DNA of 64,000 nt. Source: Palaemon carinicauda. Taxonomy: Eukaryota > Arthropoda > Malacostraca > Decapoda > Palaemonidae. A program made the translations under genes and the position numbers. Where the stretch lies: contig NC_090728.1 in assembly GCF_036898095.1 (NCBI RefSeq), positions 92,808,312-92,872,311 on the forward strand. The letters are read 5' to 3'. How positions within the stretch are numbered: position 1 is the first letter of the stretch; each line of letters begins with the position of its first letter. Below, in pieces: positions 1 to 10,666 of this stretch. Below the pieces are notes generated by a model. The model was not told the DNA's origin. It did not search any database and worked only from the letters and a program-made list of their open reading frames with translations.

Positions 1-34
1 TACACTAACAAAGTATCGCTTATACCATTTCTTA

Positions 35-128
35 ACTTATTCAAACCGTCTATACAGTTGATATTAGATAAGCACCAATGTGTTATAACCTATCAAATTT
101 TTTTGTTTATTACATTTAAAACAACACA

Positions 129-177
<49 letters not shown>

Positions 178-198
178 TTAAAACAACACACACACTCA

Positions 199-246
<48 letters not shown>

Positions 247-517
247 TATACAATACTTACATATACTGTAGATGAAGAAACTAAAATTAGTTTTCTTAGT
301 GTCAATTAAATACGAAACGAAAAAATTATGCCGAGTCTACATCCATTTCAATCGTAGCTAAAAATACGGCATCCGATTTCATCAGCAAACCACTATTTTT
401 TGGGAAACCTCATTTTATTCTAGACTTATTCAAACCGTCTATACAGTTGATATTACATAAGCACCAATGTGTTATAACCTATCAATTTTTTTTGTTTATT
501 ACATTTAAAACAACACA

Positions 518-558
<41 letters not shown>
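35..558. repeat. Direct duplication with CT microsatellites
   Basis: The block from about 35 to 172 (from 'acttattcaaacc' through a run of CT) reappears almost unchanged at 424-558, an offset of 389 bp. Each copy ends in a (CT)n tract, at 131-173 and 520-558, and a third CT tract lies at 201-242. The copies differ at only a few bases, so the duplication is fairly recent. The unique part in between (about 243-423) holds no gene that I can recognise. Confidence 0.85.
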
Positions 559-562
<4 letters not shown>

Positions 563-689
563 GGTGACTTTTCACTACCTCCCATTCCTTACCTCTCTCT
601 ATCTCTCAAACAAATGATATCTCTGTTGCTCCTCAGAGTTTCATTTATATTGAAAATCAATCATGATTCAATTTTCCTTACTTTCTCCA

Positions 690-1951
690 ATCTTGCACCA
701 TCGGTCACATCGCGGTATTTTCGAAATTTCCGGAAACTCCGCGATATATGTATATACATGCGTTATGAAAAAAATCCGCGAAGTGGTGAATCCGCGATGG
801 TCGAACCGCGAAGTAGCCCATTACTTTTCATACTATATACACATGACATGTGGTTTGGCCTAGAAAACAAGCTTGTTGCATATGCAGATGATGCTACTCT
901 CTTTGCATCAATTCCATCCCCTGAATGTAGATCTAGGGTTGGTGAATCCCTTAATAGAGATTTAGCTAGAATTAGTGCATGGTGCAAATTATGGGGTATG
1001 AAGTTGAATCCTAACAAAACTCAAAGTATGATTGTAAGTAGGTCAAGGACAGTGGCTCCTCAACATCCGGATCTCAGTATTGATAATGTTTCTTTAAATA
1101 TGTATGACTCTTTCAAAATTTTAGGTGTGATTCTCGACAGTAAATTTACTTTTGAGAAACATATAAGGTCTGTGTCTTCTTCAATTGCACAAAAAATACG
1201 CTTATTGAGAAAGTCTTTCAAGATTTTCGGTGATCAATCTATTCTGAAGAAGTGTTTTAATTCTTTCATTCTACCTTGTTTTGAGTATTGTTCTCCTGTC
1301 TGGTCTTCAGCTGCTGATTCTCATCTTAATTTGTTGGACAGAAACTTACGGTCTATTAAATTTCTTATTCCTGATCTAGATATTAATCTCTGGCACCGTC
1401 GTTCAATTAGTTCATTATGTATGTTGCATAAGATTTTTCACAACTCTGACCATCCTTTACATTCAGATCTCCCTGGACAATTCTATCCTGTTCGTAATAC
1501 TAGGCAGGCAGTTAATTCTAATAGCCAGGCCTTCTCCATCACGAGGCTCAATACTACGCAGTACTCTAGAAGTTTTATTCCAGCTGTGACCAAGTTGTGG
1601 AATGATCTTCCTAATCGGGTGGTTGAATCAGTAGAACTTCAAAAGTTCAAAGTTGGAGCAAATGCTTTTTTGTTGACCAGGCGGACATAGTCTTTTTATA
1701 GTTTATTTATGACATATTTGTTTTTGATGTTGTTGATAGTTTATTATATGACATGTCTGTTTTGACGTTGTTTCTTATTTTAGAATGATTTATTGTTAAT
1801 TTGTTCTCTTCATTTATTTATTTCCTTATTTCCTTTCCTCACTGGGCTATTTTTCCCTGTTGGAGCCCCTGGGCTTATAGCATCTTGCTTATCCAACTAG
1901 GGTTGTAGCTTGGATAGTAATAATAATAATAATAATAGCGAGGGATCACTG
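690..1951 (-). mobile_element. Tigger-type MITE terminus, split by a LINE
   Basis: The stretch ending at 816 ('...ccgcgatggtcgaac', '...gcgaagtag') and the piece 1939-1951 ('cgagggatcactg') are two halves of the terminal inverted repeat seen uninterrupted at 18901-18964. Together they give the usual Tigger end, CAGTGATCCCTCG on the minus strand, followed by TA. The other end of this element was not found. The terminus is broken by LINE copy 1, so it is older than that LINE. It carries no transposase; I infer a non-autonomous Tc1/mariner-Tigger derivative. Confidence 0.75.
817..1935 (+). mobile_element. LINE copy 1, 5'-truncated, with (TAA)n tail
   Basis: This is the 3' part of a non-LTR retrotransposon. 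An open frame (817-1690) carries the reverse-transcriptase core from 'PLLFILYTHDMW' through the catalytic 'YADDATLF' motif and the thumb, to the ORF end at 1690. A 3' UTR of about 245 bp follows, ending in the tail 'CACTGGGCTATTTTTCCCTG...' and a (TAA)n run. The N-terminal RT motifs and the endonuclease are missing because of 5' truncation. The element is nearly identical to LINE copy 2 (36353-37470), so it is young. Its 5' junction falls inside a Tigger TIR, and a 3-bp TAG at 814-816 and 1936-1938 may be the target duplication. The clade looks jockey/CR1/I-like; I cannot assign it more precisely. Confidence 0.9.
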
Positions 1952-2027
1952 TATATATATATATATATATATAATAAATATATATGTATATATATGTGTG
2001 TGTGGATATATATATATATATATATAT

Positions 2028-2067
<40 letters not shown>

Positions 2068-2118
2068 AGTGTTCGTATCGAGAGAGAGAGAGAGTATTCG
2101 TATCATCATCATCATCAT
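1951..2118. repeat. Compound microsatellite (TA)n-(GA)n-(ATC)n
   Basis: A run of TA at about 1951-1972 and 2009-2030 is followed by GA tracts (2032-2062, 2080-2093) and a short (ATC)n at 2102-2118. The frames open across it are simple-repeat artefacts. The (ATC)n abuts the 3' end of the minus-strand LINE fragment that follows and is probably that element's tail. Confidence 0.9.
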
Positions 2119-2345
2119 CTCCTCCTACGCCCATTGACGCAAAGGCCTCGATTAGATTTCGCCAGTCCTCTATATCTTTAGTTTTTAATTCAATACTTCT
2201 TCATTCATCATCATCTGATTTCATACTTCATAGTCCTCAGCCATGTAGGCCTGGGTCTTCCTACTCTTCTAGTACCCTGTGGAGCCCAGTTAAATGTTTG
2301 GTGAACTAATATCTCTTGGGGAGTGAAAAGACCATGCCAAAACAA
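2119..2345 (-). pseudogene. LINE C-terminal fragment (RTE/CR1-like)
   Basis: Read on the minus strand, this stretch gives 'WAPQGTRRVGRPRPTWLRT', the G-R-P-R-x-x-W signature found near the C-terminus of many non-LTR retrotransposon reverse transcriptases. Stop codons then interrupt the frame and a (GAT)n tail follows. Only about 75 codons remain. It is a dead fragment of a LINE different from copies 1-4. Confidence 0.6.
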
Positions 2346-2382
2346 TCTCCATAAACTTCTGATTCTGAATTTAATTTCTTTG

Positions 2383-3560
2383 ATAGGAACTTATGGTCTA
2401 TTAAATTTCTTATTCCTGATCCAGATATTATTATCTGGCACTGTCGTTCAATTAGTTTGTTATGCATGTTACGTAAGATATTTCATAATTCTGACCATCC
2501 TTTACATTTGGATCCTTCGGACAGTACCATTTTGTGCGTAATACTAGCTGTACAGTTAATTCTAATAATCAGGCCTTCTCCATCATGAGGCTCAATACTA
2601 CACAGTAATCTAGATGTTTTATTCCAGCTGTGACCAAGTTGTGGAATAATCTCCCTAATCAGGTAGTTGAATCAGTAGAGCTTGAAAAGTTCAAACTTGC
2701 AGCAAATGTTTTTATGTTGAACAGGCTGCCATAAGTCTTTTTATAGTTTATATACTACTGCTAGAGAGTTATTAGGTCCTTTGACTGGCCAGACAGAACT
2801 ACATTGGATTCCTCTCTTGTTACAGCTCATTTTGTCTTTGCCTACATATACACTGAATAGTCTTGCTTATTCTTGCCACATTCTCCCCTGTCCTCATACA
2901 CCTGTCAACACTGATATTACCAAACCATTCTTCTTTACTCAATGGGTTAACTATTGCAATATGATTATTCAGTGCCTACTTTCCTCTTGGTAAGGGTAGA
3001 AGACACACTTTATCTATGGTAAGTAGCTCTTCCTAGGAGAATGGCACTCCAAAGTCAAACCATTGTACTCTGGACTTGGGTAGTGCCATAGCTTCTGTAT
3101 CATGTCCTTCCACTTTCTTGGATTAGAGTTCTCTTGCTTGGGGGTACGCTTGGGCATGCTGTTCTATCTTCTCTTCCTCTTGCTTTTTGAAATTTTTATA
3201 GTTTGTATGTGAAAGATCTAATTTAATGTTGTGACTGTTCTTGAAATATTTTATTTTGTTTATTATTCTATTGTAGTTTATTTATATAATTGTTTCATTT
3301 CCTCACTGGGCTATTTTTTCCTTGTGGGAGCCCTTGGGCTTATAGCATCTTGCTTTTCCAACTTGGGTTATAGCCTAGTGTGTAATGATAATATATAAAA
3401 GATGTTTTAATGTTCTTAAAATATTTTATTTTAATTAATAGTTTATTTATTCTCTTATTTCCTTCCCTCACTGGGCTATTTTTCCCTGTTGGACCCCTTG
3501 GGCTTATAGCTTCCTGCTTTTCCAACTAGGGCTGTAGCTTAGCTAATAATAATGATAATA
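2383..3560 (+). mobile_element. LINE copy 4 (degenerate), interrupted in its 3' UTR
   Basis: 2383-2751 matches the C-terminal coding part and start of the 3' UTR of LINE copies 1 and 2, but with frameshifts and stops. The rest of the UTR and the conserved tail with (TAA)n appear at about 3398-3560. The gap is filled by a separate retroelement (2752-3397). A TATA at both edges may be its target duplication. This copy is clearly older than copies 1 and 2. Confidence 0.75.
2752..3397 (+). mobile_element. Non-autonomous retroelement sharing the LINE 3' tail
   Basis: A 0.65-kb non-coding element starting near 'tactactgctagagag' and ending in the same 3' tail as the LINEs ('CACTGGGCTATTTTTTCC...GCTTTTCCAACTTGGGTT') with an imperfect TAA/TGATAA tract. 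A second copy lies inverted at about 29420-30065. It sits inside the 3' UTR of LINE copy 4. It carries no RT, so I infer that the LINE machinery mobilises it through the shared tail. It could instead be the 3' end of a longer autonomous element. Confidence 0.7.
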
Positions 3561-5123
3561 ATCCTGTCCTGCCATTTAACTCCCAATATTCTTTTGAGGG
3601 TTTTGTTCTCAAATCTACTAAATTTGTTGAAATTCATATGATAACTAATTCAGTAATAATAGCTATAAACAAACTGTATGAAAACTATATCCTATAACAT
3701 ATCAGTAATGAGGTAATATTCATTATGAAATAACCTTGAGATCAGCTGGTGACTACCAAAATTAAAACAAAAGTAATTGTTGATTATTGAAATTCTCCCA
3801 AAATAGAAAAATAGAATACAAACATGCTTTAATAAGTCACAATTAAACACAATAATATCTAAAGAATATGACGACTTAATAATGATCTCCTCAGATCAAC
3901 TCTGTAATCCTAGCCATTCTCTCTTTTGCAAAAAGGAGGAAATGTTATCTTTCAGCAGTTCACCTCGAGGGGGTTCGCAACGTGACCGAAGCTTTAAAAA
4001 TTATCTTCCCGTACACACATACGCACACAGAAAGAAAGAGAGAATGTGTTCATATGATGAATGATAATAATTGCTATAAACAAACTGCATGGAAACTATG
4101 ATATCCTATAACATATTGGTGCTGATAAAATATTCAATGTGAAGATATTTTGAGTTAAGATATCATATAAATGATACGCCTTGTTATTCTTATGTGGGCA
4201 GTCTCTCGATACGGTAGTGGGACCTTGAGATCACGTGATCACAACCAAGATAAACAAAATAAAGTAGTAATTGTTGAATGTTTAAATGATTCCGAACTGG
4301 AAAAATAGAATAAAGAATTATTTAATAAATCATATAATATCCTATAAACCAAGAGAATGAAATAATGATACACGAAGTAAATATTAATAAAACATGACTT
4401 ATATGATAATAGTATCATAATATGGCATAATCAATCTATGGAAACCACTTTTTTACGTCCAGATCTTGTTACGATGCATCTCTAGGTCCCCATGTTGGTT
4501 ATAAGTCGATAACTAGCTGTATTCAATCCATGGCCCTGATAATTACTTGAAATCTCCATTTCTCCAAATCAAGTGTAAAATTATCTTGACTCTACGAGGA
4601 TGTAATAGGACACATTGAAGCAAATATTGCTGAGTTGGATGGATAAATGGATAATAGTTGCTACAAATCAAATGAAAATAATCTAGTAGCGAACGATTTA
4701 ATTTGTACCATGAAGGACAAGTTACGATTGGTCTGCAGTAATGCAGTTGCCATTTTCAAACTACAAGTTAAGACCTTGTGTATACTGTACAGTATTAGTA
4801 ACATATATTTTGAAACTGATGCTCTACTAGACTGTTTATAGGTAGATTCAACAATAAAAACAGTATATATATCTCATTCAAATTTTATTAATTTTTATAT
4901 TTATGATGTCAGATTTCATTAGAGAAGCATTCATGCATAGTTGTGGTAGATATTGGAACCAAATATGGAAATAATTAATTTTGTCACTCTTGAGCAACAG
5001 TTTCATCACTAAGTAAGTGGCAGATTTTTTTAGGAGAGGTAATCTCTTGTGATTTTGAAAGACCAAAAACATTTAACTTTTACCATGGAAATTATTTATA
5101 TTGTTCCTTTTTTTCTTTAACAG
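3561..5123. other. Host intron sequence, no gene seen
   Basis: AT-rich sequence upstream of BLM exon A, with no coding region or RNA that I can recognise. It contains a weak direct repeat: 'gctataaacaaactg' with about 200 bp of related sequence begins near 3662 and again near 4073, offset about 411 bp. The last bases, a pyrimidine run followed by 'taacag' at 5118-5123, form a good splice acceptor. Confidence 0.6.
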
Positions 5124-5343
5124 GAGAAATAATAATACTCAGTCAAAAAGAAGTGTTGCTGCTAAGAAAACAAATATTAGTAATACACAACCATCTCAAA
5201 GTAAGGGCGTACAGAACCCACAACCATCTCAAAGTAAGGGCGTACAGAACACACAAGGCCGCTTCCATGGTAACGTTAAGAATGATGGGGCTACAGGAGA
5301 ATTCAGTGGTATGAACTATCCTCACACCAAGGAAATGTTGAAG
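5124..5343 (+). CDS. BLM: BLM/RecQ helicase, exon A
   Basis: Internal exon of a Bloom-syndrome-type RecQ DNA helicase, which unwinds D-loops, Holliday junctions and G-quadruplexes in the nucleus during recombination repair. A polypyrimidine tract and CAG acceptor end at 5123; the donor AAG|GTATTG begins at 5344. The frame enters with one base completing a codon and leaves in phase 0. The product is Ser/Gln/Lys-rich, with two copies of a 'PQPSQSKGVQN'-like 12-residue repeat. It then reads 'RFHGNVKNDGATGEFSGMNYPHTKEMLK'-type sequence (shown in part: NYPHTKEMLK), the segment directly before the helicase core in BLM proteins. The next exon in frame is at 31919. Assignment to BLM rather than another RecQ rests on the PHTKEM motif. 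Confidence 0.85.
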
Positions 5344-5479
5344 GTATTGTTAATTTTCTGATAAGTAGAATACAGTATATTTAGGAGCATTACGATTATG
5401 GTGTATTGATCATTGGATGATTATACTGTACTTTGCTCTTGACTTTTTATAAGAAGTTAATATTTTAAGGTTGTATGAC

Positions 5480-5830
5480 AATTTGGAGATCATTTTTATT
5501 TTTACTAACTATACAAACCTGAGTCCTTTACAGTACATAGTATATATTATCAGTGAAGCTGGAGTATGCGGATTTTAAACTTTTATAATGAAGTGTAAAC
5601 AGGTGGCTGGGAGCAGGGAAAAATACAAATTAATTCCAAATTTATCATTTGTATCAGCACAAATACAAACCTTTGTCCTTTACATAAAAGACTCATTCTT
5701 AGATGGGAGGAAGTCCCTATTCCAACTAGCTGAGTAACTATTTCGGGCTACCAAAACTTGGACCTTTGTAAGTGGTGTATAGTTAATGTTTCTTACACCT
5801 TGTGCACCAATGGTTTGACAACACTAGCTG
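5480..5830 (+). mobile_element. Relic of DIRS terminus/ICR
   Basis: Two short blocks resemble the ends of DIRS-3. The first (about 5487-5533, 'ggagatcatttttatttt' then 'atacaaacct') matches the right-end complement of the DIRS-3 ICR. The second (about 5615-5685, 'ggaaaaatacaaatt' then 'tttatcatttgtat', 'acaaatacaaacct') matches a circle-junction arrangement. No coding part remains. I infer an old internally deleted DIRS copy or the residue of one. Confidence 0.5.
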
Positions 5831-5893
5831 GCCCACTTAATGTGCAATACAGAGTACAGAGTAGGAAATGTGTGTGTTAACCTTGGGACATAC

Positions 5894-6173
<280 letters not shown>

Positions 6174-6572
6174 GGCGAATTTGAAGTGGAGCCGTTATCA
6201 AGGTTACCCGGTGGATCCCCTCCGAGTACTACTACGGCGTAACTATTTCCTTTAATAGTAGCCAATTAAGCACGGTGTTCTCCCACGTTGCTCTCAGTTT
6301 TGTTACTGTTTTCAAGGTATATTACTATGCAATCACCAGCATCTTCATCCTCTGGAAAGTTAAGTGTTTAATCTTTCCTGTGTATAAATCATTGGCTTCC
6401 TTCTCACAGTTAAATTAGCATAATTTAGGTGTGTTAAGCGGAGCAGAGCCAGTGCCGGAGGCGGCCATTTTGGGACCGCTGTCGTACGTCATAAATGCTT
6501 TATTTAGGTGTACGACGTTCCCGGTATTTAGCTATAAAGAAATTCTAGCTATTTAGACAAAATTATACTAGT

Positions 6573-8087
6573 ATATATATATATATATACCAAAGGCACT
6601 TCCCCCAATTTTGGGGGGTAGCCGACATCAACAAAGAAACAAAACAAAAAGGGGACCTCTACTCTCTACGTTCCTTCAGCCTAACCAGGGACTCAACCGA
6701 GTTCAGCTGGTACTGCTAGGGTGCCACAGCCCAACCTCCCACATTATCCACCACAGATGAAGCTTCATAATGCTGAATCCCCTACTGCTGCTACCTCCGC
6801 GGTCATCTAAGGCACCGGAGGAAGCAGCAGGGCCTACCGGAACTGCGTCACAATCGCTCGCCATTCATTCCTATTTCTAGCACGCTCTCTTGCCTCGCTC
6901 ACATCTATCCTCCTATCACCCAGAGCTTTCTTCACACCGTCCATCCACCCAAACCTTGGCCTTCCTCTTGTACTTCTCCCATCAACTCTTGCATTCATCA
7001 CCTTCTTTAGCAGACAACCATTTTCCATTCTCTCAACATGGCCAAACCACCTCAACACATTCATATCCACTCTAGCCGCTAACTCATTTCTTACACCCGT
7101 TCTCTCCCTCACCACTTCGTTCCTAACCCTATCTACTCGAGATAAACCAGCCATACTCCTTAGACACTTCATCTCAAACACATTCAATTTCTGTCTCTCC
7201 ATCACTTTCATTCCCCACAACTCCGATCCATACATCACAGTTCGTACAATCACTTTCTCATATAGAACTCTCTTTACATTCATGCCCAACCCTCTATTTT
7301 TTACTACTCCCTTAACTGCCCCCAACACTTTGCAACCTTCATTCACTCTCTGACGTACATCTGCTTCCACTCCACCATTTGCTGCAACAACAGACCCCAA
7401 GTACTTAAACTGATCCACCTCCTCAAGTAACTCTCCATTCAACATGACATTCAACCTTGCACCACCTTCCCTTCTCGTACATCTCATAACCTTACTCTTA
7501 CCCACATTAACTCTCAACTTCCTTCTCTCACACACCCTTCCAAATTCTGTCACTAGTCGGTCAAGCTTCTCTTCTGTGTCTGCTACCAGTACAGTATCAT
7601 CCGCAAACAACAACTGATTTACCTCCCATTCATGGTCATTCTCGCCTACCAGTTTTAATCCTCGTCCAAGCACTCGAGCATTCACTTCTCTCACCGCTCC
7701 ATCAACATACAAGTTAAACAACCACGGCGACATCACACATCCCTGTCTCAGCCCCACTCTCACCGGAAACCAATCACTCACTTCATTTCCTATTCTAACA
7801 CATGCTTTACTACCTTTGTAGAAACTTTTCACTGCTTGCAACAACCTTCCACCAATTCCATATAACCTCATCACATTCCACATTGCTTCCCTATCAACTC
7901 TCATATGCTTTCACCAGATCCATAAACGCAACATACACCTCCTTACATTTTGCTAAATATTTCTCGCATATCTGCCTAACTGTAAAAATCTGATTCATAC
8001 AACCCCTACCTCTTCTAAAACCACCCTGTACTTCCAAGATTGCATTCCCTGTTTTATCCTTAATCCTATTAATCATTACTCTACCAT
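6573..8087 (-). mobile_element. RTE-type LINE, 5'-truncated, with 11-bp target duplication
   Basis: Minus-strand non-LTR element flanked by the 11-bp direct repeat ATTATACTAGT at 6562-6572 and 8088-8098. Its 3' end (plus-strand left) carries a conserved UTR ('ccccccaaaattgggggaag' on the minus strand) and a short (TA)n tail. The coding part lies at 6834-8076. The endonuclease and the first RT motifs are missing through 5' truncation. The empty-site sequence is visible in the DIRS-1 leader near 28080 (inverted 'actagtataat'), which confirms that it inserted into a pre-existing DIRS repeat. Confidence 0.9.
6834..8076 (-). pseudogene. RTE reverse transcriptase, one frameshift
   Basis: A 356-codon frame (7904 down to 6834) plus 60 codons in another frame (8076 to 7894). 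In order it shows 'GGFRRGRGCMNQIFTVRQI' (RT motif 2), 'FMDLVKAYE' (catalytic motif A), 'GLRQGCVMSPWLFNLY' (motif B) and 'FADDTVLVAD' (motif C, catalytic aspartates intact). It ends in a C-terminal region with 'RWFGHVERMENGCLLKK' and 'GRPRFGWMDGV', typical of RTE-clade RTs. The frame break falls just after KAYE near 7905 and looks like loss of one base. Otherwise the frame is open and the copy is young. It has no start of its own and no endonuclease. Confidence 0.9.
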
Positions 8088-8966
8088 ATTATACTAGTGA
8101 AGATAAGATTTACACATGTAATATTTCCTCTTCTGATAAAACGTTTCGATCGTATACGATAGGGCCTCAGTGGTACTAGCGTAGCCGAGATCCTGACTAC
8201 TTTAGTTACGTTATCCCCGTTTAACCTCCCGTATCGTTTTATTAATTCGGTCGGAGATATAAATATCTCCTAGAATTATACTATCATAATTCGATACTCT
8301 TCTCTTTTAGAGAAATGAGGATAAACCCTTCTTTCCCCCTGAGTGCTGCTAACCCAGGCGACAACCTTATCTTTTGTCATTGCCATTGAGTAGTGTACTC
8401 TGACTTGACTGAGATAGTGTTTTCTGTCGATCCTCTTTGCCGGTGAGTATCCCGGCTTTGAAATACGATAGTAACTCAGGATATTCTGTCTTGTTGGCGG
8501 CAACGCTACCGTTCGGGGATTAGTTATTCCCCTGCCGGTTACATCGTTGCCGACACAGGAAGCCGGGCTTCCCTAGTCCTCAACCGAAAGTGGGTAGCAC
8601 AACTGCCGCCACCTTTCTCCCTTGTGGACTAGAAGACATGTCTTATATCCGGCAATGTCGCAGGCTAGGGAATCGTTATTCAAAGAGATAGCTGTATCGT
8701 TCTGTCTCAAGAGGGGAAGACATCCTACAGTAGTGTCGATGGCCATATTTGAGTAAATCAATATTTGTTTGGGCATTAGAAGTGACCCTTTTTGGGTTCA
8801 TCATGATACTCATCTGTTGACAGAACAAGAGAAGATTGCTACCTCCTATTCTGTACTCCAATAGCCTCGCTGCCGGTTGAACTTGAAGGCCATCCCATTT
8901 GAAAATCAGTTGTTGATAAGCCTTCTGGCCATAAACAGTTTGATCTCTCTTTTGAATTTTCAATAC

Positions 8967-10666
8967 CATATTTTTGCACAGAAAAAGCTTTCATTCTTCA
9001 GTGTTTCTTGGGTCTTGTTTAACAACCAATTACCTTTGTTGTTGGTTTAATGATATCCTTGTTTGGATTTTCATTGCTTAGGTGTAATTTTTTTGTAAAC
9101 CAGTTGGATTTTCTTTTCATCATGAAATCTCTGGACAATTCTGCAATCCTCCCCTTTGAATCCAGTCAGTCGCTGTCCTTCATGTGGCATCCGGATGAGT
9201 TGTACTAATTGCATAGGATGGTGCGTTATTTAACTATGGTGACTTGTGTAAGTTTTGGTCCAATAGCAAAATGACTGCTTATGTTAACCATCAGAAGTCT
9301 TTGCAACACAAGAGGGCTCAAAAGGAGAAGAAAAGTCGTTAGCAAGTGATGAATTCCTTGATATGTGTACTATGGGGTCGGGTTCTTCTGCTTCTGGTAC
9401 TGTTGATTCTGATCCTGAATTGCATTTTGTCCCTGCTCCTTCGCAACCAGTTTTTACACCTGTATAGTCTACTGAGTGCAATTCCTGTCTTATATCCCTT
9501 GAAGCTAATTGTGGTTAAAAGGTACCGGTAGTCTTTACAACTGAATTTAGACTTACATTTCTGTTTAGCAAATTGACAAAAAATCTTCAGTTTTCTTTTA
9601 CTAGATCTAATAACTTCATGGATTCTCTTGCAGCTCCTTGTTATGTTCCTGTCGACTGTACCCAGGGTAAGGGTACGACAGATCCCCCACTTGTGAATCC
9701 CAACGTGGCCTAGGCCTAGGGCGGAGCAGGTCCGAGTAGGTGCTTTAAGATTCTTTACCTATTGATTCCCCACTTGATCCCGTAATAGTGCCGAAGGGCA
9801 GGGGGATCTTCAATGTCAGGTTGGTATCAGTGCTCAGTCTGGAGCGTTTTGGGCCGACGGCTTAATGGGTCGGGTTATGAAAAGGAAAATGATGATGTTG
9901 ATATGTCTAGGAGCTCAGAGATTGTTGAATCTCTTTAACTAAAAACAGACCATTGAGTTTCATAGGTTGTTTGAAATGGTCTTGGGTTTTCTTTGTCTTT
10001 TTAGGCCTAAGGAATAGATCCTCGTTGCATCGTAAAAGGGTCTCCCCGGTCATTTGAGCCTTTGCATTATCCCTTTGCCCAAAGGTTTGTTAAGGTCCCG
10101 GTTGATATCCCGGCTAAAGTCTCCAAGGTGATTGGAGAAGGGAAGAAGTTTTCTTCTATCCTCAGGCACCCTAGGGGTGTCTACCAGGGGTGGCAGATGA
10201 CACCTCTTTCTTTAAGCCTCCAAAGCGGAATCCAGAGTTTGCCTGGCTTTTAGGTAAGCCTTTGCTCTCTATTAGACCTCGGTTTCTGCTTCTCTATAGG
10301 ATTTTGTAGTGATGGAGTCTGTCCTGAATTTGTTACAGGAGACTTATTCGTTCAATATACTGTATGGCTCATATGAGGTCAGTTGAAATACATTAAGGAT
10401 TCCAGTTTTGTCCCTCCCGAGGCCCCCTTATTCGAAATATTCTGTTCCTTGTGGCGGGATGTTAACAAAAACAAACCCCCACACCTGTGATCACTCTGAC
10501 AGACAAATTATCCCACAACACAAATTTTCCTCTTACTTTTACGTCAACTGGACTATTGCATGAAGGGAACAGTAAAACGAAACATATCCTTAAAACTATA
10601 TTACTTACTTATTAAACAAAAAAAAAAAATCACATAAATTTAACACAGACAAAAATAACAACACAC
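8967..10666 (+). repeat. 1.7-kb tandem duplication, unit 1
   Basis: The unit begins near 'ccatatttttgcacag' and ends near 'aaaataacaacacac'. It is followed at once by a second copy, offset 1700 bp, with only scattered substitutions and small indels. The unit carries remnants of a coding frame on the + strand around 9355-9480 (Ser/Pro/Asp-rich) and 10040-10250 ('PFAQRFVKVPVDIPAK'), broken by stops. I read this as DIRS-type gag debris. It has no terminal repeats of its own. Confidence 0.85.

Noticed and set aside
131..242. Tandem CT tracts as a CRISPR-like or regulatory array
   Set aside because: Simple microsatellites without spacers.
1897..2309. Overlapping frames encoding Ile-Tyr, Glu-Arg and Ser/Asp repeats
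   Set aside because: Pure translation of TA, GA and ATC microsatellites.
9284..9481. Identical 65-codon minus frames at 9284 and 10986
   Set aside because: The identity reflects the tandem duplication, not conservation; the frame is antisense to the gag-like debris and has no known motif.
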